Below, one piece after another: positions 26,539 through 35,869 of a DNA stretch of 64,000 nucleotides. The notes under the pieces are model-generated. The model saw only the letters and a list, made by a program, of their open reading frames with translations. It was not told the origin of the DNA and searched no databases. Position 1 is the stretch's first letter, and every line of letters starts with the position of its first letter. Source of the stretch: Gammaproteobacteria bacterium. Lineage in GTDB: Bacteria > Pseudomonadota > Gammaproteobacteria > Pseudomonadales > Pseudohongiellaceae. Both the position numbers and the translations under genes were made by a program. The DNA is taken from NCBI GenBank assembly GCA_041395725.1, contig JAWKZW010000001.1, forward strand, positions 4,884,501-4,948,500, written 5' to 3'.

Positions 26539-28880
26539 AGATTCCTGAAACGATCAAACACGCGCTCGATCAACGATTCGCTGTTCTCGCAATCCACGGG
26601 CAGAGTCGGGGCCTGCCCCTCACGAAACGGCAGCATCAGCGGGGACTGGCAGTTGCGAGCCGACTCGGTGCTGGCTGGCTGAGCCGATACACGCTGCCAG
26701 GTGATATCCGCCGGTGCCACCAGCTGGCGACGCTCCAGGTCCAGGTTGTTCATGATATCAGTCCACACCCGCAACGCGCCCGAGGAACCGGTCAGCCCGG
26801 TTTCCCGGTTGTCGTCATAGCCCAGCCATACCACGCCAACCAGGTCGCCACCGTAGCCGGCAAACCAGCTGTCACGCAAGTCGTTGGTGGTGCCTGTCTT
26901 ACCAGACAGTGGCAGGTGACGATCCAGTCGGCTGAGCATGTTACGTGCGGTGCCACGCTCAAAGACCCCCTGCATGGCCCATTCGAGCTGGAACATGGAG
27001 GCCGGGTCTGCCACTTGCTCGGTCGCGATGCCGTAACGCACCAGGCGCTCCCCGGAACCGGTGGTCACCGCCTCCACAGCCCGCAACGGTGAGCGGAAGC
27101 CATTGCTGGCCAGGGTCTGATACATGCCCGCTACCTGCAGCGGCGTCATATTGACCGCCCCCAGCAGCACTGAGGGGTATGGCTGCACGTCACCGTCGAA
27201 GCCCAGCCTGCGCAGGGTACTTATCACCCCGGGCACCCCCACCTGCATTCCCAGATCGACGGTGGCCAGGTTCAGCGAGCGCTGCAGCGCATCGTACAGG
27301 TAAACATCACCGTGCATCTGGTTGTCGTAGTTCTGCGGCGACCAGATATCGCCGTTGTCCAGTTCGATGCTGACGGGCGAGTCGTCAAGCACGGAGGCCA
27401 GGGTGAACTCTCCGCTTTCCAGAGCCGCCAGCGCAACGGCCGGCTTTACCAGCGACCCGATCTGGCGCAGCGCCTGCGTGGCGCGGTTGAAGCCGTTATA
27501 ACCCGGGCGACGACTGCCGGCTACGGCGCGGATTTCGCCGGTGACGGCGTCGGTGATGACCACGGCCGCTTCCAGCGGCAGGGTCGGTGGCGCGCCGGAG
27601 GCCGACGGCACTTCCACGGCAGCCACAGCGTCATCCAGCGTAGCTTCCAGGGTGTTCTGTACCCGCAGATCCAGGGTGGTGAATATGCGCAGCCCTTCGG
27701 TCTGCAGGGCCTCGGCGTCATAATCCCTGGCCAGGTCGCTGCGCACCAGTTCCATAAAGGCCGGGTAACCTCTACCGCGCTGGGTGGAACGCTCGGATAC
27801 CCTTAATGGCGCCCCGCTCGCCTGATCATACCGGGCCTGGGTGATATACCCCTGGCTCAGCATCCGGGCCAGCACGACATTGCGACGCTCCAATGCCCGC
27901 TGCGGATTGCGCCGGGGATTGTAATAGGATGCCCCGCGCGGCAGGCCGGCCAGCAGGGCCAGATCATCCAGCGGCAGCTCTGTCAGTGGGCGGCCAAAGT
28001 AGTATTCCGCCGCCAGAGAAAACCCGTGAATGGCACGATTGCCGTCCTGGCCGAGGAACACTTCATTGAGGTACGCGGTAAGAATCTCTTCCTTGCTGAA
28101 ATGTATTTCCAGCGCCAGCGCCATCAGGGCCTCTTCGATTTTGCGGCGAAACGTGCGCTCCTGGGTGAGGTAGAGATTCTTGATCAGTTGTTGCGTCAGC
28201 GTGCTGCCACCCTGAACGATGCCGCCCGCGCGGATATTAGTCACAAACGCTCGCGCGATGCCGATGAGATCCACCCCGAAATGGTCATAGAAACGCCGGT
28301 CCTCAACGGCCACCACCGCATTGACAAGATCGGGCGGCACAGCGGGTAACGATAAGGGAAGTCGGTCTTCACCCGTATCCGGGTTGATCTGGGCGATTTC
28401 TACCGGCTCAAGCCGCATCAGGGGCACGTCCTCGCCATCGGCGATGTTGCTGAGCCGGTAAACACGCCGGCCGAGCACATCGACCTCCACCTGCACACTG
28501 GGCTCTGTTCCATCCCAGAAATCGAAGCCGCGGGTCCATAACCGCACAACGCCGTCACCCTGGCTGTATTCACCAGGGCCACTGATCGAGTCAACCAGTC
28601 GATACCCGAGTCGCTGCACGGTATCAATCAGGTCATCAGTAGTGACCGGGGCACCGACATACAGTTCAACCGGTCGTGCATACAGGCGGGCAGGCAGCGC
28701 CCACTGCAGGGTCTCAAAATCCCGGCGGACTTTGAAATCGATCCACACAAACCAGGCGCTCAGCACCACAGTTCCGACCAGAACAAGGCCACCCAGCAAC
28801 CTCCCCAGACGGATGGCTGGCCGGCCTGAACCCTTGCCGAATCGATTGCTGGAGGTCTTGCCAAGGTTGGGTACTGTCAT
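26535..28880 (-). CDS. mrcB: Penicillin-binding protein 1B
   Basis: 781 aa, usual for class A PBPs. A membrane anchor at about 27-47 is followed by a UB2H-like domain (about 65-150). The GT51 glycosyltransferase shows AVEDRRFYDHFG (catalytic Glu193), GGSTLTQQLIKN and RKIEEALMALALE. The transpeptidase has GSLVKP (nucleophile Ser), RSLNLATVDLG and KTGTTNDLRDSWF. It polymerises and crosslinks peptidoglycan at the inner membrane's outer face. Forms an operon with the TPR lipoprotein (ATGA overlap). Confidence 0.96.
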   Translation of the reverse strand: MTVPNLGKTSSNRFGKGSGRPAIRLGRLLGGLVLVGTVVLSAWFVWIDFKVRRDFETLQWALPARLYARPVELYVGAPVTTDDLIDTVQRLGYRLVDSISGPGEYSQGDGVVRLWTRGFDFWDGTEPSVQVEVDVLGRRVYRLSNIADGEDVPLMRLEPVEIAQINPDTGEDRLPLSLPAVPPDLVNAVVAVEDRRFYDHFGVDLIGIARAFVTNIRAGGIVQGGSTLTQQLIKNLYLTQERTFRRKIEEALMALALEIHFSKEEILTAYLNEVFLGQDGNRAIHGFSLAAEYYFGRPLTELPLDDLALLAGLPRGASYYNPRRNPQRALERRNVVLARMLSQGYITQARYDQASGAPLRVSERSTQRGRGYPAFMELVRSDLARDYDAEALQTEGLRIFTTLDLRVQNTLEATLDDAVAAVEVPSASGAPPTLPLEAAVVITDAVTGEIRAVAGSRRPGYNGFNRATQALRQIGSLVKPAVALAALESGEFTLASVLDDSPVSIELDNGDIWSPQNYDNQMHGDVYLYDALQRSLNLATVDLGMQVGVPGVISTLRRLGFDGDVQPYPSVLLGAVNMTPLQVAGMYQTLASNGFRSPLRAVEAVTTGSGERLVRYGIATEQVADPASMFQLEWAMQGVFERGTARNMLSRLDRHLPLSGKTGTTNDLRDSWFAGYGGDLVGVVWLGYDDNRETGLTGSSGALRVWTDIMNNLDLERRQLVAPADITWQRVSAQPASTESARNCQSPLMLPFREGQAPTLPVDCENSESLIERVFDRFRNL

Positions 28881-29274
28881 GGCTGTGTATTATGAGAGAA
28901 AACTCTGGCAACACAAGGCCACGCTAGTACAAATAGTTAACTCCCTGTCTTTCATATTTCATAGAAAAAACGCAGGAAGCCAGAGACAACCCTCTGTTCT
29001 CCAGAATGGGCCGCTCGCGCGGGCATCATTGCAACTCGAATGAGGTCACTGCGACCTAACATTCCACCTGACCAGCCGTCGACTCTGCACCCGTAAAATC
29101 CCTGCCATCGAGACACAAAAGCCCACGGACGCCAAGGTGTCAGGCGTCAGGCAGATGATCGACCTAATACGTTAATCTGGCAAATTTGGTCTGCGCTATG
29201 TGCTGGTGTGAAACCACTGGTCCAATGTTAATATGCCGCGCTGGCAATCACAATTTCAAACAAGAGAACCAATT
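28881..29274. other. Intergenic gap upstream of mrcB and yidB-like gene
   Basis: About 390 bases with the divergent promoter regions of mrcB (leftward) and the YidB-like gene (rightward). I see no coding frame with a plausible product and no strong repeat. Confidence 0.4.
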
Positions 29275-29676
29275 ATGGACATCATGGATATCGCGGTAAA
29301 GGCTCTGGGAAGCAGGTTAGGAAATAGCGGGCAGAATGCCGATCTAGTCAAAAGCGTGATAGGCAAGCTGGTTGGATCCGGGGATTCACTCGACCTCAAT
29401 GGTTTGGTCAATGGATTAAAAGAAAAGGGGCTTGGAAATATTGCCGATTCATGGCTGGGAGACGGAGAGAACGGCGCAATCTCAATAAACCAGGTGAAGG
29501 AAGTGCTCGGTGGTGGCCAGGTCGCGGATGCCGCGCAAAGATTGGGAACAGATGAAGGCTCATTACTTGATGGGCTGAAAGAGATATTGCCGGAGATGGT
29601 TGATAAGTCCAGCAGAGGTGGATCGCTGCTGGACTCGCTCGGGGGACTTAGCGGTCTTGCCAGGAAATTTCTGTAA
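29275..29676 (+). CDS. YidB/DUF937-family protein
   Basis: 133 aa from the ATG at 29275 (the frame reaches 29233, but the family begins MDIMDIAVKAL). Gly- and Leu-rich with the DUF937/YidB features: NGLVNGLKEKGLGNIADSWLG, SINQVKEVLGGGQVADAAQRLG and DGLKEILPEMVDKSS near the end. Soluble, cytoplasmic, function unknown; the C-terminus (LLDSLGGLSGLARKFL) is amphipathic. Single gene, converging on the sulfide dehydrogenase genes. Confidence 0.88.
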   Translation: MDIMDIAVKALGSRLGNSGQNADLVKSVIGKLVGSGDSLDLNGLVNGLKEKGLGNIADSWLGDGENGAISINQVKEVLGGGQVADAAQRLGTDEGSLLDGLKEILPEMVDKSSRGGSLLDSLGGLSGLARKFL

Positions 29677-29764
29677 TCACCCCATTCGGCTCTGACCGGG
29701 TGAGCACAGTACCAAAGCCGTCCCTGGCATTGTGAGGCATGTGTGGTTGGTCCAAATTCGGAAC

Positions 29765-31033
29765 TTACATAAAGCTGTCTGAAAACAGGTTATTGGCCCA
29801 TCCAAACATGCGCTTGAAGTTCTCTCGACTCCAATTCTCTGCCTCACCGATGTTGGTCAGCGTCATTCCACCGGACTCCCGATCATAGGCGAAGTTTGCG
29901 GTTAGCCAGGACGCCTCATCATAGGTAATGGGGCTGTAGCAGGCAGAATTCGTGGTGATATTGGCGAGCCGCTCATCTGTGTAGTTTGACCCACCAGTAA
30001 AGTCACGCAAGATGGCATCGGCGCATATCTTGGCTTGTGAATTTGCCATGTGGCCAGACTTCGGCTGCTTGGTATTCTGCGCGTCGCCGATGACGTAAAC
30101 ATCCTGCCCGTCAGGTGCAGTGGACTCGTAAGTCACCGGATCGACCATTGCCCAGCCAGTGTTGTCGGTCAGGCCGGACTTTCTCACGAAGCCATGGGCC
30201 CGGTGGCGCGGGATCGGGTTTATTACATCACCGGCAAAATCACCGAGGCTGGTTTCAACGATACCCAATTCTGATCTGACCGCCACTATCTCGGCATTCG
30301 GGATGTACTCGATGATATTGGCATAGAGGCCGGAAAAAGCTTTTTCAAAAGTATGCTTTTCAGCCTGAATCCACGGATTTTCATCAAGTACGATCACGCG
30401 GCTTTCTCCACCGTCAAAGCCATTGCGTTTGAAATGGTCCGCGACCAGGCAGGCACGCTCATAAGGCCCCGGGGGACAGCGATAAGGTGCCTTCGGGACC
30501 GTCATCACAAAAGTGGAACCTGCACCGAGGGTTTCAACCATTTTCGCCAGCTTGTTAGTCTGCCCGCCTGCAATCCACGCATGAGGTGTCAGCCTGAAAT
30601 CAGTCCCTTGCGGTTTCTTGAAAGCGATTCCGGTAGCTATGATTAACTTGTCGTAGTTCTCCCATCCACCTTGATTCAGCCGCACTCTGTGCCCGACGGG
30701 ATCAATCTCAACCACTCTGTCTTTGACGACTTCCACGCCGTAGTTTTGAGCCAAGAGGTCATGGGAAAACCTTAAATCCGATAGCTTAAGCTGGCGATTA
30801 AGTACAAGGTTACTCATCACACAAGAAGTATGTGTGGCCTGAGGGTCGATCAGTCTGACATCGATATTACCGCCGCTCCATTTGCGAAGGTATTTTGCAG
30901 CCGTCGATCCCGCGAATCCACCACCGATCACTAACACGCGTGGGTTTGCTGCTGCAGCCCTGGTTGAAGGAATAAGAGTTGACGCACTCACAGCGCCGAT
31001 TGCTGCCAGTGCCTGTCTGCGGTTCATGTTCAT
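29765..31033 (-). CDS. fccB: Flavocytochrome c sulfide dehydrogenase, flavoprotein subunit
   Basis: 422 aa. The twin-arginine-poor but Tat-like leader MNMNRRQALAAIGAVSA to about residue 28 marks export. Then VLVIGGGFAGSTAAKYL (FAD-binding), CVMSNLV and a later YRCPPGPYERAC, two of the family's redox or flavin-linking Cys segments, and YVIGDAQN near the end. FccB oxidises sulfide in the periplasm and passes electrons to a c-type cytochrome. The monohaem cytochrome gene lies 80 bp upstream on the same strand, as in known fccAB pairs. Confidence 0.88.
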   Translation of the reverse strand: MNMNRRQALAAIGAVSASTLIPSTRAAAANPRVLVIGGGFAGSTAAKYLRKWSGGNIDVRLIDPQATHTSCVMSNLVLNRQLKLSDLRFSHDLLAQNYGVEVVKDRVVEIDPVGHRVRLNQGGWENYDKLIIATGIAFKKPQGTDFRLTPHAWIAGGQTNKLAKMVETLGAGSTFVMTVPKAPYRCPPGPYERACLVADHFKRNGFDGGESRVIVLDENPWIQAEKHTFEKAFSGLYANIIEYIPNAEIVAVRSELGIVETSLGDFAGDVINPIPRHRAHGFVRKSGLTDNTGWAMVDPVTYESTAPDGQDVYVIGDAQNTKQPKSGHMANSQAKICADAILRDFTGGSNYTDERLANITTNSACYSPITYDEASWLTANFAYDRESGGMTLTNIGEAENWSRENFKRMFGWANNLFSDSFM

Positions 31034-31112
31034 GATTTACACTCCCTGGTAATCTCCTGGCAAACATCCCGTTGCCAGACTTCGAAATAAATATTTATTA
31101 CACCCTGCATGC

Positions 31113-31454
31113 TCAGTCTTCAAATTCCGGTGCCTCATCCGCCTTGCCTGCCAGCAATCCGAAGTAGTAAGCAATCCGGTCGATCTGGTCTTCGGTATAG
31201 CCAAGTGCCTGATGATCCATGATGGTCTCGGGTCGGTCTTCTGAACGCATATCCATCAGGTCTTCATAGAGATCCTTGTAACTCTCATCTTCGAGTCCCT
31301 CAATGCCACCAGCAGATTTCCCATCAGTGCCATGGCACTGGGCACACTGCGAGGCGAGAAGGCGATTAACGGTAAGGTCTTCGGCGTCAGCCGTGCCCGC
31401 GCAAAGCAGGCCTGCTATGAAAAAGGTCGGGAATAGAACGCGTGTTAGCTTCAT
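31113..31454 (-). CDS. c-type cytochrome, FccA-like
   Basis: 113 aa from ATG 31454, chosen for the strong GGGGGAGG 8 bases upstream; the frame to 31565 lacks a signal sequence. A Sec signal peptide (LFPTFFIAGLLCAGTADA) precedes one CAQCH haem site and a distal Met candidate (MDMRSEDRPETIMDHQ). The C-terminus is acidic. It is probably the electron-accepting subunit of the FccB protein next to it. One haem only, so FccA of the single-haem type. Confidence 0.85.
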   Translation of the reverse strand: MKLTRVLFPTFFIAGLLCAGTADAEDLTVNRLLASQCAQCHGTDGKSAGGIEGLEDESYKDLYEDLMDMRSEDRPETIMDHQALGYTEDQIDRIAYYFGLLAGKADEAPEFED

Positions 31455-31874
31455 CTGCAATACCTCCCCCTGGTCGGGATTTATGAATTGTGGGCCAGAA
31501 CCTCTGCCTCTGACATGCGCAGGCAGGATAGCAAGTCCACAGATTATATATGGGTATTGCATCACACTAACTCACAGCAGCGATGAAGAACGATAAAAGG
31601 ATCGGCAAGCAAAATACCAGCCATCTTGACCGATCGTTTGATTTTTATTCGGAAAGAAACAGAGAGATAGAGCTGACTGTTAATTTGGTTATGCAAGACA
31701 TGCCGATCTATCTGGCAGAAATTGCGTCCCGGATGAGAACTCCCGTTGCCAGCCTGACAGGTTTTCGACAAAACTGTTGGAGAGCCGCAAATGATCTGAA
31801 AGTCCCAACCAGCTGAACACGACGCAAGCTCGAACTGGGCCCGGGATCGCCAGCAGATTATCCAGCAGCCTGGT

Positions 31875-32051
31875 TCATCTGTAGGCCACCAACCGACCAG
31901 ACTCTGCCGAGAGAGAATCAACCGATTGGCCGGCCAATGCCCGCGACAGCAACACGCTAGAATTGACAGCGCCCTGGGCAAGCATGCGCTGATAGCGGAT
32001 ACTCGCATTGAAGGTCGATTCATGCAGCAGCAGGGCAGGAGATTCTTTCAT
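31875..32051 (-). CDS. Small ORF, 58 aa, possible gene or relic
   Basis: An ATG at 32051 opens 58 codons ending at TGA 31875: begins MKESPALLLHESTFNASIRY and continues QRMLAQGAVNSSVLLSRALA. The composition is protein-like (Ala, Leu, Ser, Gln rich, helical) but no ribosome-binding site stands out and I recognise no family. The rest of the 31455-32219 gap shows nothing else convincing. Confidence 0.3.
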   Translation of the reverse strand: MKESPALLLHESTFNASIRYQRMLAQGAVNSSVLLSRALAGQSVDSLSAESGRLVAYR

Positions 32052-32219
32052 TGGTTCTGTAGGTATTCAGAAGAGCAGTAGGCCATCGACAAACTTCACT
32101 TGAAGCCAGGCTGGCAGCAGAAGTTGGCATCCCTCGATCATATCCTCCCGATCATACCCAATAGCAGCGGCAATCGATCAGGCGTGTCTTTAGTTAACTT
32201 CGTGCTATAAATCAGCCAA

Positions 32220-33077
32220 CTACAGATTGGCAACCTCAGCTTCATCGTAAGCCCTGTCAAAGAAAAACTCTCTGTCTTTAACCAGCAGGTAAACAGTCAG
32301 CACACACAGCAGCCCTGTCTGAATGACCTTGCTGTCCGGGTGGGTAGCAAATATCTCGTTGAACACGTTCGCACCCATATGCAGTACTACCGCGACCAGA
32401 ATATTTCGGTTGGTTTTGTAATAAAGCCAGTTCATGAGCAGTACGAACGGGAACAGGCTCAACAGAAAATTGATGCTGTAGATTGCGCCTTCCAATACCA
32501 GATTGCTGTGGTAGTAGCCTTGTATCAGCCCCAGTGGCAGATGCCAGAGTGTCCAGTAGACGCCAAAGATCATCGACGTGGCAAATAACGAGAATTTTTG
32601 TCTTAGACAATCGGTGCCATAGGAATGCCAGGCCAGTTCCTCGAGGACTGGTGCAAAGATCAATATGAACCAGACCGGCAGTACGCCGGAAGTGAACGTG
32701 GCGTGACCAGTAATCACAAACTGGTTGGCGTCATACCCAAACAAAACCGAAATTGCCATTGCCAACAGAATGCTGACAGGCATCAGAAATACAGCGATCA
32801 GCAGATAAATGGCACGTGTTGAGCCAAAATTGAAAACGCGCCCCAATACGTCAGACACTGTCGCGTTGTCTTTCTGTATGTAATACGCTGCTACCAGCAG
32901 CGGGCAGCAGAGCCCGGCTATACCGAGTACAGCGATATAGGTTCCGTACTCACCGGCTTTTTCCTGCCAGCTCAGGAAGGCGGCAGTAAGCCAGAAAAGC
33001 CAGGGTATGGCGGCACTGAAGAAATAGAAGCGAAACGGGTAACGGTACTTTTCAATCACTACAAACCACCTTTCCAC
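32220..33077 (-). CDS. CPBP-family intramembrane protease
   Basis: 285 aa with about eight membrane segments. The CPBP (Abi/CAAX) motifs appear as LEELAWHSYG and FGVYWTLWHLP. The usual first motif is EE-x-x-x-R; here the Arg position is His-Ser, while the two Glu and the second-motif His are kept. The family cleaves membrane peptides or acts in regulated proteolysis. Divergent from the TetR gene with a shared operator region, so it is probably the regulator's target. Confidence 0.82.
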   Translation of the reverse strand: MERWFVVIEKYRYPFRFYFFSAAIPWLFWLTAAFLSWQEKAGEYGTYIAVLGIAGLCCPLLVAAYYIQKDNATVSDVLGRVFNFGSTRAIYLLIAVFLMPVSILLAMAISVLFGYDANQFVITGHATFTSGVLPVWFILIFAPVLEELAWHSYGTDCLRQKFSLFATSMIFGVYWTLWHLPLGLIQGYYHSNLVLEGAIYSINFLLSLFPFVLLMNWLYYKTNRNILVAVVLHMGANVFNEIFATHPDSKVIQTGLLCVLTVYLLVKDREFFFDRAYDEAEVANL

Positions 33078-33099
33078 AGGGAATCATTTATTTTTAGTT

Positions 33100-33115
33100 G
33101 ACTAAAAGTTTAGTC
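33100..33115. promoter_or_regulatory. Palindromic operator between CPBP and TetR genes
   Basis: GACTAAA AG TTTAGTC is a perfect 7-bp inverted repeat with a 2-bp centre, 22 bases from the CPBP start. The related half-site TTTTAGTTGGCTA recurs around 33140. Such palindromes between a TetR gene and its divergent target are the normal operator layout. Confidence 0.65.
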
Positions 33116-33128
33116 GCGGCCAGAGGGC

Positions 33129-33156
33129 TTGTCAATATCTTTTAGTTGGCTATAAT
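33129..33156 (+). promoter_or_regulatory. Sigma-70 promoter for the tetR gene
   Basis: TTGTCA at 33129-33134 and TATAAT at 33151-33156 are spaced by 16 bp, close to consensus. Transcription would start near 33163, about 45 bases before the ATG. The half-site TTTTAGTTGGC lies between the two boxes, so repressor binding would block the promoter. Confidence 0.7.
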
Positions 33157-33207
33157 ATTTATATTTTTAATTCTTATTTTCAATTGGTTACAGGGATTTT
33201 CTCAAGC

Positions 33208-33825
33208 ATGATCAAGCTGGGTAAACGCGCTCTTCACAAAGCACAGACCCGACTGGACATACTCAGTGCCGTCTATGAGCTGAGCAGTGAAACTAGTTTC
33301 CGGTCTTTGAAAGTGAAATCCATCGCTTCGAGAGCGGCGATTACAGAGATGACTTTTTTCAACTACTTCCAGAAAAAGGAAGACATACTGCGTTACATGA
33401 TGGGGATCTGGACGCTTGATCTGATGGATTTGCAGCTCAACGCACCCCTCACCGGGGAAGCGGCAATTCGTCGCGTCTTCAGTCACACGGCGGCTCAGGT
33501 CGACAGGCATCCTGAGCTGTTTGTCAATTTCATCTCTTACCTGGCCACCAGCGAGATAGCCCCTACCGCAAACGACATCGAGCCGGCAGACAGAACTTTA
33601 CTGTATCCCGATTCTCCGGCGTTGTATGAAGCAACTATCCCCTCGGGTAACGAGATGCTGTTACAGCATCTGACTGAAATCGACCCTGCCGTCGACCACA
33701 TGGATACCCTGATCCATCTGGCTTCTTGTTTCTACGGCGATGTGATCATCGCGCACACGGGAAAGCTGGACTTAAATGTTTTATATTCCAAAAGCTTGGA
33801 TTTGATTTTCAATGTCATGGATTAA
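33208..33825 (+). CDS. TetR-family transcriptional regulator
   Basis: 205 aa from ATG 33208 (a TTG at 33184 is the upstream alternative). The N-terminal helix-turn-helix is typical: RLDILSAVYELSSE, FRSLKVKSIASRAAITEMTFFNYFQKKEDILRYM. The C-terminal ligand-binding part is unassigned. It probably represses itself and the divergent CPBP protease gene through the operator between them. The inducer is not predictable. Confidence 0.9.
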   Translation: MIKLGKRALHKAQTRLDILSAVYELSSETSFRSLKVKSIASRAAITEMTFFNYFQKKEDILRYMMGIWTLDLMDLQLNAPLTGEAAIRRVFSHTAAQVDRHPELFVNFISYLATSEIAPTANDIEPADRTLLYPDSPALYEATIPSGNEMLLQHLTEIDPAVDHMDTLIHLASCFYGDVIIAHTGKLDLNVLYSKSLDLIFNVMD

Positions 33826-33934
33826 GTTCAGTACCTCAGCGCCCTGGAAGGGACGACCGAACTCTTACCAACAAACCCTTACCAACAAACTCTTAAAAGA
33901 CAGCGCCCTGCCGAAGCCTCTCCCACCCTCCTCC

Positions 33935-34948
33935 TCACCTCTTCAATTCAAAAAATGCCCGAATCAACCCCACCACCCGATCAATATCCTCTACACCAAC
34001 ATCCAGATGCGTCACCAGGCGAACTTTCTGCCCGCCAAGAATCCTTACACCCTTCTGAGCCAGGTGCCTGGCCAGTTCCTCGCCAAGTACCTGACTGGGT
34101 AATTCGATGAAAACCATATTGGTGCCACTGCTGCGTATCCTGATCTCATCAATCTGCTCAAGTCCTTCGGTCAGCCGTCTGGCGTTAGCATGGTCGACCG
34201 GCAGGCGCTCGACATTGTTATCCAGCGCGTAGTCGATAGCGGCGGCCAGAATACCCGCCTGTCGCAAGCCCCCGCCGGCCATCTTGCGCCAGCGCCGGGC
34301 CGCCTTAATGAAGGGTGCCGGACCACAGAGTAACGAGCCGACCGGTGCACCAAGCCCCTTGGAACAGCAGATCGAAATGCTGTCGGCGTAAAGCGCGATC
34401 TCTGCCACGGTAACACCCAGGCTAGTCGCCGCATTAAATACCCGCGCACCATCCAGATGCAGGGACAGGCCGTGATCGCGCGTGAACTGAAATGCCCTCC
34501 CCAGGTAGTCAAGGCTCAATACCTTGCCATTATGGGTGTTCTCCAGCACCAGCAGTTTACTGCGGGCGAAATGGGAGTCGTCCGGCTTGATGCGCGATTT
34601 GACCAGTTGCAGGTCCAGGCTGCCATCAGGCTCCACGGAAATCGGTTGCGGTTGTACGCTGCCAAACACCGCACCGCCGCCGGCCTCGTACAGATAGGTG
34701 TGATAATCCTGCCCTACGAGGTATTCCTCACCCCGTTGGCAATGAGCTAGCAGGGCAACCAGGTTGCTCTGAGTACCAGACGGTAACAGCAGTGCCGCCT
34801 CTTTTCCGGCCAGGGACGCGACTTTCGCTTCCAGCTCATTAACTGTGGGGTCATCGCCGAACACGTCATCGCCGACGGGGGCTGCCGCCATGCGCTCTCG
34901 CATCGCCGCACTGGGTTGGGTTACGGTGTCACTCCTTAAATCAATCAT
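33935..34948 (-). CDS. ltaE: Low-specificity L-threonine aldolase
   Basis: 337 aa, the usual length. PLP fold type I: MIDLRSDTVTQPS at the start, PSGTQSNLVAL, YLVGQDYHTYLYEAGG (His83 stacks on PLP), LHLDGARVFNA (Asp166) and CCSKGLGAPVGS with the PLP lysine Lys197. It cleaves L-threonine or allo-threonine to glycine and acetaldehyde in the cytoplasm. Monocistronic, converging on the tetR gene. Confidence 0.95.
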   Translation of the reverse strand: MIDLRSDTVTQPSAAMRERMAAAPVGDDVFGDDPTVNELEAKVASLAGKEAALLLPSGTQSNLVALLAHCQRGEEYLVGQDYHTYLYEAGGGAVFGSVQPQPISVEPDGSLDLQLVKSRIKPDDSHFARSKLLVLENTHNGKVLSLDYLGRAFQFTRDHGLSLHLDGARVFNAATSLGVTVAEIALYADSISICCSKGLGAPVGSLLCGPAPFIKAARRWRKMAGGGLRQAGILAAAIDYALDNNVERLPVDHANARRLTEGLEQIDEIRIRSSGTNMVFIELPSQVLGEELARHLAQKGVRILGGQKVRLVTHLDVGVEDIDRVVGLIRAFFELKR

Positions 34949-35869
34949 CGAGTCTTTTTCCCCTTTGTATTCGGCATTTCAGCAAACAGACATTCAGTAG
35001 CCTTTCAATAGCCCATAGATAGTCGTAGATTGCCCATAGACAGACCATGAATAGCACACTGACAACCCACAAACAGAAGGTTATCTGAAACGCAAGCGAG
35101 GCGTCCATCTGGCCGTGTCTCTGTTTGAATGTCCTGCCGGACAGAGGTGTTGTTGGTCACGGGTTATTGGCAGCTTTTTGAGCGGGAGGAGATAGGGGGC
35201 ACACGTTGTGGCTTCGAGCGGCGCGGCCGGCAGTGGGCTCGAAGGTGACGCAATTGGTTGCAAATCGCTGTATACGTAAAGGTGTTAAGGAAGGGCTGTT
35301 GCGGCCTTGCAGCAATGCACCAAGATTTGAATCTCGCACTGAGCACCACGCCGGGGGAACCTGATGACGGAGCAATCAAAACGCAGCACCGACTGACCGA
35401 GGGAGACCGTTTTTCAGGGCTCCCGACCGAGGGAGGGAACACCGGAGGGGTGCAAGTTGCGAAGGAGCAGGTTCCCCCGGCGTGGTGCGGTCTCTATAAA
35501 GAACGCCAACTGAAAACAACCTGAAAAGAACCACAACAAGAACTAAAATAAGAGCTAAAACAGGATCCAGATTACCCCGCCCTGGCACAGTGCAGAATAA
35601 ACCCCGTGCGGCAGCACAAAGTCAGAGTGAGACAACGCCGACCATTTCAATTGTGCGGAATCAGGCCACTGCCAGCGCTACCTGTGAAGATAGCGCTACG
35701 AGCAAGGCACTTGGTGTAATTTGATCAAGATGGGCTCGAGCAACTGCCACACCCCAACCTATAACCCCCTGTATTTTTACTCCAACCCTCTTTATCATCA
35801 AACCCTCACCCTGAAACCGTCACCATCATTCAATCCCTACTTCTTCACGCCCTTTGGATAACACCGGTT
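34949..35869. other. 920-bp intergenic region with structured repeats
   Basis: No convincing gene between ltaE and the FAD oxidoreductase. Short open frames on both strands have repeat-driven, Pro/Arg-rich products. It contains a 21-bp inverted repeat pair (listed next) and nearby GC-rich runs. I found no tRNA or clear riboswitch. Confidence 0.5.
35343..35488. repeat. 146-bp element bounded by 21-bp perfect inverted repeats
   Basis: 35343-35363 (starting GCACCACGCCGGGGG) is the exact reverse complement of 35468-35488. Between them GACCGAGGGAG occurs twice (near 35395 and 35425). It could fold into one large hairpin RNA or be a MITE. No target duplication is evident. Confidence 0.75.

Noticed and set aside
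31583..31816. Plus-strand 77-aa frame in the gap after the cytochrome gene
   Set aside because: No ribosome-binding site, no recognised domain and low-complexity composition; likely a chance frame.
35081..35590. Several frames on both strands around the 146-bp inverted-repeat element
   Set aside because: The products are Pro/Arg/Ser-rich and overlap each other; they reflect the repeat sequence rather than genes.
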